From Bacteroidota bacterium (GTDB taxonomy: Bacteria > Bacteroidota > Bacteroidia > Bacteroidales > Bacteroidaceae), in NCBI GenBank assembly GCA_023458215.1, contig JAEXAJ010000231.1, forward strand, positions 48,577 to 112,576: DNA of 64,000 nt. Direction: 5' to 3'. The position numbers and the translations under genes are program-made. Positions 36,013-43,209 of the stretch are shown here, one piece after another (the first letter of the stretch is position 1; each line of letters begins with the position of its first letter). The notes below the pieces were generated by a model. The model was not told where the DNA came from and searched no databases. It was given only the letters and a program-made list of their open reading frames with translations.

Positions 36013-36037
36013 CCATCAAATAAAAACACAAGAGATA

Positions 36038-36547
36038 ATGAATTTATTAGAATTAATTTCAAAAAGACGTTCTATTAGACAATTTACGTCAAATAAGGTA
36101 GAACAAGAGAAACTGGATTATGTGATGGAGTGTGTTCGTTTAGCTCCATCAGCAGCGAATTTTCAACCGTGGAAATTTCTGATTGTAAAAACAGAGGAGA
36201 AGCGAACTTTATTACAAAAGTGCTATGCTGCCAAATGGTTTACGGCAGCTCCTGTTTATATTGTTGCCATTGGAGACAGTAATCAGTCGTGGAAACGAAA
36301 TTATGATGGGAAAGACCATTACGATGTAGATGTAGCCATTGCACTGGAACATCTTGTTTTGGCAGCAACCGAACAAGAGTTAGGCACATGCTGGGTTTGC
36401 GATTTTGACGCAGCGTTATGTAGTCAATTGTTGCAATTACCGCAGAATGAAGTGCCGGTAGCAATTATTGCAGTAGGTTATCCCGCTCGAACTCTTGATA
36501 AGGTTGGTAACAGAAAATCAATCCAAGAAATATCATCAACAATTTAA
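36038..36547 (+). CDS. Nitroreductase-family flavoprotein
   Basis: A 169-residue FMN-dependent nitroreductase. The phosphate-binding motif SKRRSIRQFTSNKVEQEKL is at the N-terminus, then CVRLAPSAANFQPWKFLIV, and near the C-terminus AIIAVGYPAR. It is much shorter than the NfsA-type enzyme at 5092 and belongs to the small nitroreductase group. Probable role: reduction of nitro or quinone compounds with NAD(P)H. A DJ-1-family gene follows after 10 bases. Confidence 0.88.
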   Translation: MNLLELISKRRSIRQFTSNKVEQEKLDYVMECVRLAPSAANFQPWKFLIVKTEEKRTLLQKCYAAKWFTAAPVYIVAIGDSNQSWKRNYDGKDHYDVDVAIALEHLVLAATEQELGTCWVCDFDAALCSQLLQLPQNEVPVAIIAVGYPARTLDKVGNRKSIQEISSTI

Positions 36548-36557
36548 TGAATCTAAA

Positions 36558-37321
36558 ATGAAGAAAATAATTTTCACACTATTAATGGTCGCTTCGGCAT
36601 TCAATCTTATGGTGCATGGGCAAAATAATAACTTAAATTCAGCAAAAATGAAAAAGAAAATTCTATTTGTGGTTACAAGCCACGACAAAGTTGGAAACAC
36701 CGAAAACAAAACGGGGTATTACTTATCTGAAGTTGCACATCCGTGGAAAGTACTGATAGATGCAGGATATGAAATTGACTTTGTTAGCCCTAAGGGTGGT
36801 AAAGCTCCTGTTGATGGATTTGACTTAAACGACCCAATCAACAAAATGTTTTGGGAAAACCCAACATATCAGGAAAAGGTAAATAATACATTAAAACCAT
36901 CAGATGTGCAATTCGCCGATTATGCCGCAATTTATTATGCTGGTGGACACGGCACAATGTGGGACTTTCCTTCAAATGTAGAGCTGCTGAAATTGCCCGT
37001 AAAATATATGAAGCCGGGGGTATCGTTTCGGCAGTTTGCCACGGGCCATCAGCACTGGTAAATATAAAAATGAGTGATGGTGAATACCTTGTTAAAGGGA
37101 AGAAAATAAATAGCTTCACCAACGAAGAAGAAAAGTCAATCAATTTGGATAATGTTGTGCCGTTTCTTTTGGAATCAAGACTTATTGAGCGGGGGGCTAT
37201 ATTTGAAAAATCAGGATTATGGTTACCTCACGTAGCAGTAGACCAAAGAGTTGTTACGGGACAAAATCCCCAGTCAGCCGAAGGAGTAGGAAAAGCAGTT
37301 TTACAAGAACTGAGTAAATAG
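36558..37321 (+). pseudogene. DJ-1/PfpI (Hsp31-type) protein with frameshift
   Basis: From the ATG at 36558 a signal peptide (to VHGQ) precedes a DJ-1/PfpI fold with KKKILFVVTSHDKVGNT, GKAPVDGFDLNDP and AAIYYAGGHGTMWDFPSN. Near 36980 the match moves to another frame: ARKIYEAGGIVSAVCHGPSA (nucleophile Cys in VCHGPSA) to 37321. A single-base indel would restore a ~253-residue type-1 glutamine-amidotransferase-like chaperone/glyoxalase. It is either a recent pseudogene or a sequence error, because the rest of the protein is well preserved. Confidence 0.8.
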
Positions 37322-37330
37322 TAGTTTATC

Positions 37331-37371
37331 ATCAGAGTAGAGGTTTGCTCTCTACTCTGATAAATCTTTTA
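37331..37371 (+). terminator. Terminator after the DJ-1 gene
   Basis: Perfect 12-bp arms ATCAGAGTAGAG / CTCTACTCTGAT with loop GTTTGCT, followed by AAATCTTTTA. Confidence 0.85.
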
Positions 37372-37391
37372 TTGATTAGCTCTCTGTATTT

Positions 37392-37443
37392 TTTGCTAAT
37401 TCGATAAAAGTGATTACTTTTGCATACCATACTTTATGGTATG
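37392..37443 (+). promoter_or_regulatory. Promoter with TetR operator
   Basis: TTTG (37392-37395), 19 bp, TACTTTTG (37415-37422), then immediately the perfect dyad CATACCAT-ACTTT-ATGGTATG (37423-37443) at the expected transcription start. The position is ideal for autorepression by the TetR protein encoded 11 bases downstream. Confidence 0.85.
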
Positions 37444-37453
37444 GATGTGAAAT

Positions 37454-38011
37454 ATGAAGAAAGTAGATAAACAACAGTGGTTTATAGTTGGTCTTGATGT
37501 CTTAGCAAAAGATGGTTTTGCAAGAATCACGATAGATAACCTGTGCGGATTATTGCAAATTACCAAAGGTGCATTTTACCACCACTTCAGAAACATTGAT
37601 GGCTACATTACAGCGTTGATGAAGTATTGGTTGGAGGTAAACACGATTCAAGTAATTGAAGATGCCGATAAATTATCATCACCTCAAGAGCGAATAGAAT
37701 ATATTGGCAATGTAGTAATCCAACGGTCGCATAAACGGTCGCATAAAAGTGAGCAGGTGATACGTGCTTGGGGGTTTTCTAATCCTATTGTCGAAAAGTA
37801 TGTTCAGCAGGCAGATGATTTACGGATTGAATATTCAACCAAACAGAGAGTGTTGTTAGGTATGGCAGAAGATGAAGCCCGAAACACCACTCTTTTGGAA
37901 TATGCAATCTTTGTCGGAGGGCAACAGTTATTTCCTGATATGGATAAAAAAGAATTGGAACAGCTTTATCTGTTCTATTATCAAAAACTTAAATCAAACG
38001 GATTGAAATGA
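37454..38011 (+). CDS. TetR-family repressor
   Basis: A 185-residue regulator. The helix-turn-helix is ITIDNLCGLLQITKGAFYHH at the N-terminus, followed by a helical effector domain. An unusual direct repeat in the coding region gives RSHKRSHKSEQ. The perfect dyad over its promoter suggests autoregulation. It is co-transcribed with the DUF2867-type gene 4 bases downstream. Confidence 0.9.
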   Translation: MKKVDKQQWFIVGLDVLAKDGFARITIDNLCGLLQITKGAFYHHFRNIDGYITALMKYWLEVNTIQVIEDADKLSSPQERIEYIGNVVIQRSHKRSHKSEQVIRAWGFSNPIVEKYVQQADDLRIEYSTKQRVLLGMAEDEARNTTLLEYAIFVGGQQLFPDMDKKELEQLYLFYYQKLKSNGLK

Positions 38012-38015
38012 TAAT

Positions 38016-38474
38016 ATGAATAAGATTAAAATAGATAAGGGCGGTTTAATTGACAATTATCTCCCTGCTGACTACATAGACTCTTTCTCGAAAGAGGTTG
38101 AGACTAAAGAGAATATCACGCCTGATGCGTTCTTTGATATGGCGTTTAACCAATTTCCAGCTTGGATAGATTGGTTACTAAAGCTAAGAAATGCAATTGT
38201 CAAACCTTTGGGATTGGATACTACAAGTCGTTTTTCCGATTCTATATGCGAAAGAAACGGCAATGAAATTATATGGGGAATGCCTGACAAACATTTGACA
38301 TTTCACGTATCTATGTGGTGTGGAGAACATAAAGATGGCGAACAAGAGCTTCGAATTACTACCGTTGTGAAGTATAACAACTGGTTCGGACGATTGTATT
38401 TCTTCGTTATCAGACTGTTTCATGGAATAATCATCAAATCTCTACTAAATCGGATTCAAAAAACATTAAAATAA
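38016..38474 (+). CDS. DUF2867-type protein
   Basis: A 152-residue protein with LPADYIDSFSKEVETKENIT at the N-terminus, FSDSICERNGNEIIWGMPDK in the middle, and a hydrophobic C-terminal helix (RLYFFVIRLFHGIIIKSLL), as in DUF2867 proteins linked to TetR regulators. Function unknown. Its stop codon directly abuts the start of rteC, so transcription could read into the conjugative element. Confidence 0.7.
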   Translation: MNKIKIDKGGLIDNYLPADYIDSFSKEVETKENITPDAFFDMAFNQFPAWIDWLLKLRNAIVKPLGLDTTSRFSDSICERNGNEIIWGMPDKHLTFHVSMWCGEHKDGEQELRITTVVKYNNWFGRLYFFVIRLFHGIIIKSLLNRIQKTLK

Positions 38475-39332
38475 ATGGACTGCATGAGAGAATACATCGA
38501 CAACATATTGCAGGAAATAGATTCGGAGATTGACAACTTCGACTTCTACGATTGTGATATTATCGAAAACTCTCTCGCCATGATTACCCGGTTAGAAAAC
38601 ATTCTCAAAGATTTACGGAAACGGATAACGAACTATACATTTGCGTCAGAAGAGGAAGAAATTGCGTTTTTCAAGACACAGAAGCCGGAGATACTGGGGC
38701 GGTTGCTGTTCTTTGATAAAGTCTATCAGATTGAATCAAAGTTTCCCAATGGTAGTGATGAAGTCGTTACCGCATACTTGAATGAGAAACTGGATAATCT
38801 GACCTATTTCTTTAATCGCAATTTGGATTTTTACCAATATTACCGTTCCAAGTCTACACTATACGATGAACACTATTTCATCAGAGGGCGGGCGGATGTG
38901 CGGTTGCATTCGGATAGCTCACGTTACGACAGAGACCCTAATTTCTCAACCGGATACGACTATAAGATAGCAAAGATTCTTGCCAATGAAATGCTGCGTA
39001 TTTTCCTGTATAAGAGGTTGCAGAATATCGGCAAAGAGAAACATTTAGAGGAATCACGGATAAAGTATCTTAAAAACCCTATCAGTTTTACTGGAAAGAA
39101 AGTTGCACTAATTGAAATAGGCTATTCACTGGCTGCTGCCGGAGATATTAATCACGGGAACATCGAGATAAAAGAGTTGATGGATTATCTCGGTGCGGTG
39201 TTTAACATTGATTTGGGAGACTATTACGCAGCTTATATAGCCATGAAAAGGCGAAAGAAAGACCGTATATCATATCTTAATCGACTGACGGAAGCCCTGA
39301 CAAAAAAGATGGACGAGGACGATTCTCTATAA
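38475..39332 (+). CDS. rteC: RteC-family protein
   Basis: A 285-residue protein matching RteC of CTnDOT-type elements: YTFASEEEEIAFFKTQKPEI, FNRNLDFYQYYRSKSTLYDE, and a C-terminal segment with GNIEIKELMDYLGAVFNIDL, the part likened to a winged or recombinase-like fold. In CTnDOT RteC activates the excision operon just downstream. Here the same order is kept (excision-type genes follow). The tetQ-rteA-rteB genes normally upstream are absent; the DUF2867 gene takes that place. Confidence 0.85.
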   Translation: MDCMREYIDNILQEIDSEIDNFDFYDCDIIENSLAMITRLENILKDLRKRITNYTFASEEEEIAFFKTQKPEILGRLLFFDKVYQIESKFPNGSDEVVTAYLNEKLDNLTYFFNRNLDFYQYYRSKSTLYDEHYFIRGRADVRLHSDSSRYDRDPNFSTGYDYKIAKILANEMLRIFLYKRLQNIGKEKHLEESRIKYLKNPISFTGKKVALIEIGYSLAAAGDINHGNIEIKELMDYLGAVFNIDLGDYYAAYIAMKRRKKDRISYLNRLTEALTKKMDEDDSL

Positions 39333-39344
39333 CAACACGTTACA

Positions 39345-39395
39345 CACCTAAAAATACTATGTTAGTAATAACATGGTATTTTTTGTTTTTAGGTG
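39345..39395 (+). terminator. Long stem-loop after rteC
   Basis: CACCTAAA...TTTAGGTG outer arms enclose ATGTT / AACAT; T-rich 3' side. Probable terminator between rteC and the excision genes, which would then need their own promoter. Confidence 0.6.
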
Positions 39396-39546
39396 GTTTG
39401 TCGAATGGCAAGCCACTTTTTTTGTCTCTTTTTCGGTTGAAAACTCCAAAATATGGCTCGAAAAAATAACTACTATGATAGTATGAAGCGTGCAATTATA
39501 TCTTTTCAAACTCTCGAACTTTGCAGCAAAACAATTAGTTAGCAAG

Positions 39547-39906
39547 ATGGAGATAATAACATTTGAATCAAAAACGTATCAGGAATTGGATGCGAAAATC
39601 ACTGCCATTGCCAATTATATCTTCAATCATCTGCAAGCCGATAATGCCAATGAAGATGAAATTTGGGTGGATAGTTACGAGGTCTGCACATTCTTAAAAA
39701 TCAGCGACCGGACACTGCAACGCCTGAGAGCCGCAGGGAAAATCAGCTATTCAGACTTAGGAGGTCGGTATTTCTATAAAATCGGTGAGATTAAACGAGT
39801 ATTGGAAGAGCGGCTGATTAAGAGAGATAAAGAGTGTGTTGATAACCTGATAACGAGCCATAAAGTATATGTTAAAGAAAGAAGAAATATTAAGCAGGAC
39901 AAATAA
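39547..39906 (+). CDS. Excisionase-type helix-turn-helix protein
   Basis: A 119-residue protein with DEIWVDSYEVCTFLKISDRT followed by LQRLRAAGKISYSDLGGRYF, a MerR/excisionase-like winged helix. Its position after rteC corresponds to Xis2c of CTnDOT. The start at 39547 is preferred over 39490, which adds residues with no family pattern. It overlaps the primase-helicase gene by 38 bases. Confidence 0.75.
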   Translation: MEIITFESKTYQELDAKITAIANYIFNHLQADNANEDEIWVDSYEVCTFLKISDRTLQRLRAAGKISYSDLGGRYFYKIGEIKRVLEERLIKRDKECVDNLITSHKVYVKERRNIKQDK

Positions 39907-41908
39907 AGGATTGTCGGTGTTCAAACACTACATTCCGGGCAACTGGCGCATAGGTCGTAACTTCCTGAATCCGCTCTATGACGACAATAAAGCATCCTGC
40001 AACGTCTACTTCGACCGCCGGAGTGGTGTTTATAAACTGAAAGATTTTGGCAACGACAGTTATAGCGGCGATTGCTTCTTCTTTGTGGGGATACTCAAAG
40101 GGATAGATTGCAACAACCCGTCCGGCTTTGTGGAGATACTGGAGACCATCGACCGGGATTTAGGACTTGGAATAACCACTGAAACCCCCGTGCCTGTTCC
40201 ATATCCCGTGCGGGAGATTGCCGAAACGCAACCTGAACCACCGGAAAAGGAGAACAAGCCCTACCAGTTCCGGGAACAACGTTTCACTACCGCAGAGCTG
40301 GATTACTGGGGGCAATATGGCATTACACCGGATGTGCTGGAGCAATACAAGGTTGTTTCGCTCCGGGATTTCAGCAGTGAAACTGCCGATGGAACACCAT
40401 TCACCTATACCGCTTCGGCAGCAGAACCGATGTTCGGCTACAAAAGCAAACGGTATATCAAATTGTACCGCCCGTTCTCAAAAACCCGCTTTCTGTATGG
40501 TGGCAGCTTCGGCGACAACTATTGCTTCGGACTGGAGCAACTACCCAGCAAGGGCGACACACTCTTTATCACGGGTGGCGAAAAAGATGTGATGTCATTG
40601 GCAGCACACGGATTCCATGCGATTTGCTTCAACAGCGAAACGGTAACAATACCGCCGACACTGATTTACAAATTGACGTTTCGTTTCAAACATATCATCC
40701 TATTGTATGACACCGATAAGACAGGTAAAGAGAGTTCCGCCAAACAGGAAAAGATGTTGGCTGAATTTGGAGTGAAACGATTGCTGTTGCCACTTGCCGG
40801 GACGAAAGAGGAGAAAGATATTTCCGACTACTTCCGGCTGGGTAACAGTCGGGAGGATTTGCAAAAACTGTTCATTGTTTTTTTAGAGAACCTATATAGC
40901 GACACATTGATTATGCTTAAATCGTGCGAAATAGACTTCAATAATCCCCCGGCAAAAGCACAGGTGATAATCTCCGCCGGGGATGTTCCGCTGGGGACAC
41001 AGGGTAATTTGTTCGGCATCACGGGTGGTGAGGGTACGGGCAAAAGTAACTATGTTGCCGCAATGGTGGCAGGATGTATCTGTCCGGCAGATTCCGGTGT
41101 AGATACATTGGGAATCGAAATAACAACCAACAGCAAACACAAAGCGGTGCTGCTCTATGATACCGAACAGTCCGAAGTGCAACTGTTCAAGAATGTAACC
41201 AATCTGCTTGCCCGTGCCAAACAACCGGACAAACCGGAAGAGCTGAAAGCCTTTTGCCTGACGGGAATGTCCCGCAAAGAGCGATTGAACGCCATTGTGC
41301 AGAGTATGGATAAGTTTTACTATCAATATGGCGGCATTCAGTTGGTTGTCATTGACGGTATCGCCGACCTTGTGAAGAGTGCCAACGATGAAGTGGAGAG
41401 CGTGGCGGTGATAGATGAACTCTACCGACTGGCAGGTATCTATAACACCTGCATCCTGTGTGTGCTTCACTTTGTCCCCAATGGTTTGAAACTGCGTGGA
41501 CACTTGGGTAGTGAACTGCAACGCAAAGCAGCCACTATCCTATCCATCGAAAAAGACGATGAACCCGCTATGTCGGTTGTCAAGGCTCTGAAAGTGCGGG
41601 ACGGTAGCCCGCTCGATGTTCCACTGATGCTTTTTGCATGGGATAAAGTCGCCGGAATGCACACCTATAAGGGCGAAAAGCCCCGTGAAGAGAAAGAGAA
41701 ACGCAAAGAAAAGGAGTTGGTAAATGTAGCCCGTGAGTTATTCGGCAAGCAAACTTATTTGACTTACATCGACCTTTGCGAGCAGTTGCAGCAGATTTTG
41801 GATGTAAAGGAGCGGACAGCCAAAAGCTACATCCGATTTATGCGGGAGCGGGATATTATTATAAAAGACCCCTCCAACCAAAGTTACTTTATGATTGGTA
41901 TTATTTAA
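39869..41908 (+). CDS. Primase-helicase (TOPRIM + RecA-like ATPase)
   Basis: A 679-residue protein. The N-terminal part (NPLYDDNKASCNVYFDRRSG, YKLKDFGNDSYSGD) resembles the T7 gp4-type primase template-binding domain. A TOPRIM domain follows (ITGGEKDVMSLAAHGFHAIC ... ILLYDTDKTGKE). Then a RepA/DnaB-like helicase domain has Walker A ITGGEGTGKSNY and Walker B VVIDGIADL. The C-terminus looks like a winged helix. It likely primes and unwinds the element during replication or after transfer, and could compensate for the missing traP primase. Confidence 0.8.
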   Translation: MLKKEEILSRTNKGLSVFKHYIPGNWRIGRNFLNPLYDDNKASCNVYFDRRSGVYKLKDFGNDSYSGDCFFFVGILKGIDCNNPSGFVEILETIDRDLGLGITTETPVPVPYPVREIAETQPEPPEKENKPYQFREQRFTTAELDYWGQYGITPDVLEQYKVVSLRDFSSETADGTPFTYTASAAEPMFGYKSKRYIKLYRPFSKTRFLYGGSFGDNYCFGLEQLPSKGDTLFITGGEKDVMSLAAHGFHAICFNSETVTIPPTLIYKLTFRFKHIILLYDTDKTGKESSAKQEKMLAEFGVKRLLLPLAGTKEEKDISDYFRLGNSREDLQKLFIVFLENLYSDTLIMLKSCEIDFNNPPAKAQVIISAGDVPLGTQGNLFGITGGEGTGKSNYVAAMVAGCICPADSGVDTLGIEITTNSKHKAVLLYDTEQSEVQLFKNVTNLLARAKQPDKPEELKAFCLTGMSRKERLNAIVQSMDKFYYQYGGIQLVVIDGIADLVKSANDEVESVAVIDELYRLAGIYNTCILCVLHFVPNGLKLRGHLGSELQRKAATILSIEKDDEPAMSVVKALKVRDGSPLDVPLMLFAWDKVAGMHTYKGEKPREEKEKRKEKELVNVARELFGKQTYLTYIDLCEQLQQILDVKERTAKSYIRFMRERDIIIKDPSNQSYFMIGII

Positions 41909-41920
41909 TCCGGTGGCGTT

Positions 41921-42199
41921 ATGAATATAGACAGAGACGATTTTACGGCGTGGATGGAACGCATAATGGATAGGTTCGATATGCAGGATAAGAAAATCGA
42001 CCGCATGATTACACATCACAACTGCTTCGATGGTGAAAAGCTGTTGGACAATCAGGATTTAATGCTGTTCCTGAAAGTGAGTGCCAAAACCCTGCAACGC
42101 TACCGCAAGAAAGGGATATTGCCCTACCTCATGTTGGACGGACGGTGCTACTACCGGGAAAGTGATGTCCACAAACTGATTCGTGAACGCACGGATTAG
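41921..42199 (+). CDS. Excisionase-type DNA-binding protein
   Basis: A 92-residue protein: an N-terminal helical part (MDRFDMQDKKIDRMI), then LLDNQDLMLFLKVSAKTLQR and YRKKGILPYLMLDGRCYYRE, a MerR-like winged helix. It occupies the place of Xis2d of CTnDOT. It begins 12 bases after the primase-helicase and ends at a terminator. Confidence 0.75.
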   Translation: MNIDRDDFTAWMERIMDRFDMQDKKIDRMITHHNCFDGEKLLDNQDLMLFLKVSAKTLQRYRKKGILPYLMLDGRCYYRESDVHKLIRERTD

Positions 42200-42223
42200 A
42201 TTTTCAATAGTTATCTATTTTTG

Positions 42224-42262
42224 AATCCTGTTTTGTCGTGAGATAAGACAGGATTTCTTCTT
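42224..42262 (+). terminator. Terminator of the excision operon
   Basis: AATCCTGT / ACAGGATT arms followed by TCTTCTTTT. Confidence 0.7.
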
Positions 42263-42290
42263 TTATAGCAAGAGTTTGAGCGAGTTTGAT

Positions 42291-42531
42291 TATCTTTGCA
42301 ATTAAATAAGAGAATAACGGCGATTAAGCGGCTTGGCTGTGGTATCGTCTTTATATATATCATATTCGTTCGCAGAACGTCTCGACACGAAAACTGGTAA
42401 TTTTCAAATGAATAGAGATTTTCAGCGCAATGTCTATGCTGTACGTTTGTATAGCGTGGGCTTGCCTGTTTCTATTCATAGGTATACTAGTGCCTCGTGT
42501 CGGAATAGTGTGAGTTCCACGCTTCTTTTTT
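42291..42531 (+). promoter_or_regulatory. Structured leader upstream of the RibD-like gene
   Basis: A TATCTTTG element (42291-42298) starts a ~280-base leader. Nested arms are CGACACGA / TCGTGTCG (42383-42390, 42495-42502), ATGAATAGA / TCTATTCAT (42408-42416, 42471-42479) and GCTGTAC / GTATAGC (42438-42455). A terminator-like hairpin GTGTG-AGTTC-CACGC followed by TTCTTTTTT is at 42508-42531. GCGTGG (42454-42459) can instead pair with CCACGC (42517-42522). A 25-codon frame (42436-42513) could be a leader peptide. It looks like an attenuator. Confidence 0.6.
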
Positions 42532-42583
42532 GAGATGTTGGCGGACAGTTTGCAAGGATTTGAAACTGTTAATACCTGATAAT

Positions 42584-43102
42584 ATGAAGCAAATTAGAGC
42601 GTATATCGCCGTATCTCTCGATGGGTTTATCGCAACGCCCGACCATGAATTGGACTGGATTCCTGAATCTGTAAAGAATCACATTGCCAACTTGTGTGAA
42701 TCTGCCGACACGCTCCTAATGGGGGCAAACACCTACACCTACATTTTTGAACATTGGGGCGGGTGGCCATACAAAGAGAAACGCTCTTTGGTGGTCTCCA
42801 GCCACGATACGAATGTTACACGGGATTATAATGTAGAGTTTCTGACGGATAGCCCACTGCGTGTCGTGCGAGATATGAAAGCAGATACCGATATGTTGGT
42901 TGTCGGTGGTGGCAAGTTACTTACTTCGTTAATCAAAAGCGGTTTATTGGATAGCCTGACTGTTTATACTGTTCCAGTGATGCTGGGTAGTGGTGTGGCG
43001 TTCATTGGTGAAACACTCGGCTCGGAATGGGAGTTAATGGAAAGCGTGGTGCTTGATGGCGGTGTGGTTTGTACGACCTACCAATTCATAAAGAGTTTGT
43101 AA
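42584..43102 (+). CDS. RibD C-terminal/DHFR-fold reductase
   Basis: A 172-residue protein of the RibD-C group (dihydrofolate-reductase-like fold): IRAYIAVSLDGFIATPDHEL at the N-terminus, DTLLMGANTYTYI, and the NADPH-binding DMLVVGGGKLLTSL. These stand-alone proteins are common on Bacteroides mobile elements. The residues do not follow FolA, so trimethoprim resistance is not implied. The ATG at 42584 is chosen because the longer frame passes through the leader terminator. Confidence 0.8.
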   Translation: MKQIRAYIAVSLDGFIATPDHELDWIPESVKNHIANLCESADTLLMGANTYTYIFEHWGGWPYKEKRSLVVSSHDTNVTRDYNVEFLTDSPLRVVRDMKADTDMLVVGGGKLLTSLIKSGLLDSLTVYTVPVMLGSGVAFIGETLGSEWELMESVVLDGGVVCTTYQFIKSL

Positions 43103-43130
43103 AAAATACGCCCGGTATCCCTCCGGGCGT
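43101..43130 (-). terminator. Terminator of the topoisomerase operon
   Basis: ACGCCCGG / CCGGGCGT arms with a 7-base loop. On the minus strand it is followed by ATTTTTT. Confidence 0.85.
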
Positions 43131-43209
43131 AACCACTAAAGTTCCAATTATTCACGGCTTAAAACCGCTGGATAACAAAACTTCGGTGGTAAATATAGTG
43201 GATTTTTAG

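Noticed and set aside
42333..42533. 66-codon frame in the RibD leader
   Set aside because: Overlaps the nested hairpins and the terminator; composition is not protein-like. The shorter 42436-42513 frame is kept only as a possible leader peptide.
42584..43102. Trimethoprim-resistance dihydrofolate reductase
   Set aside because: The motifs follow the RibD C-terminal group, not FolA/Dfr.
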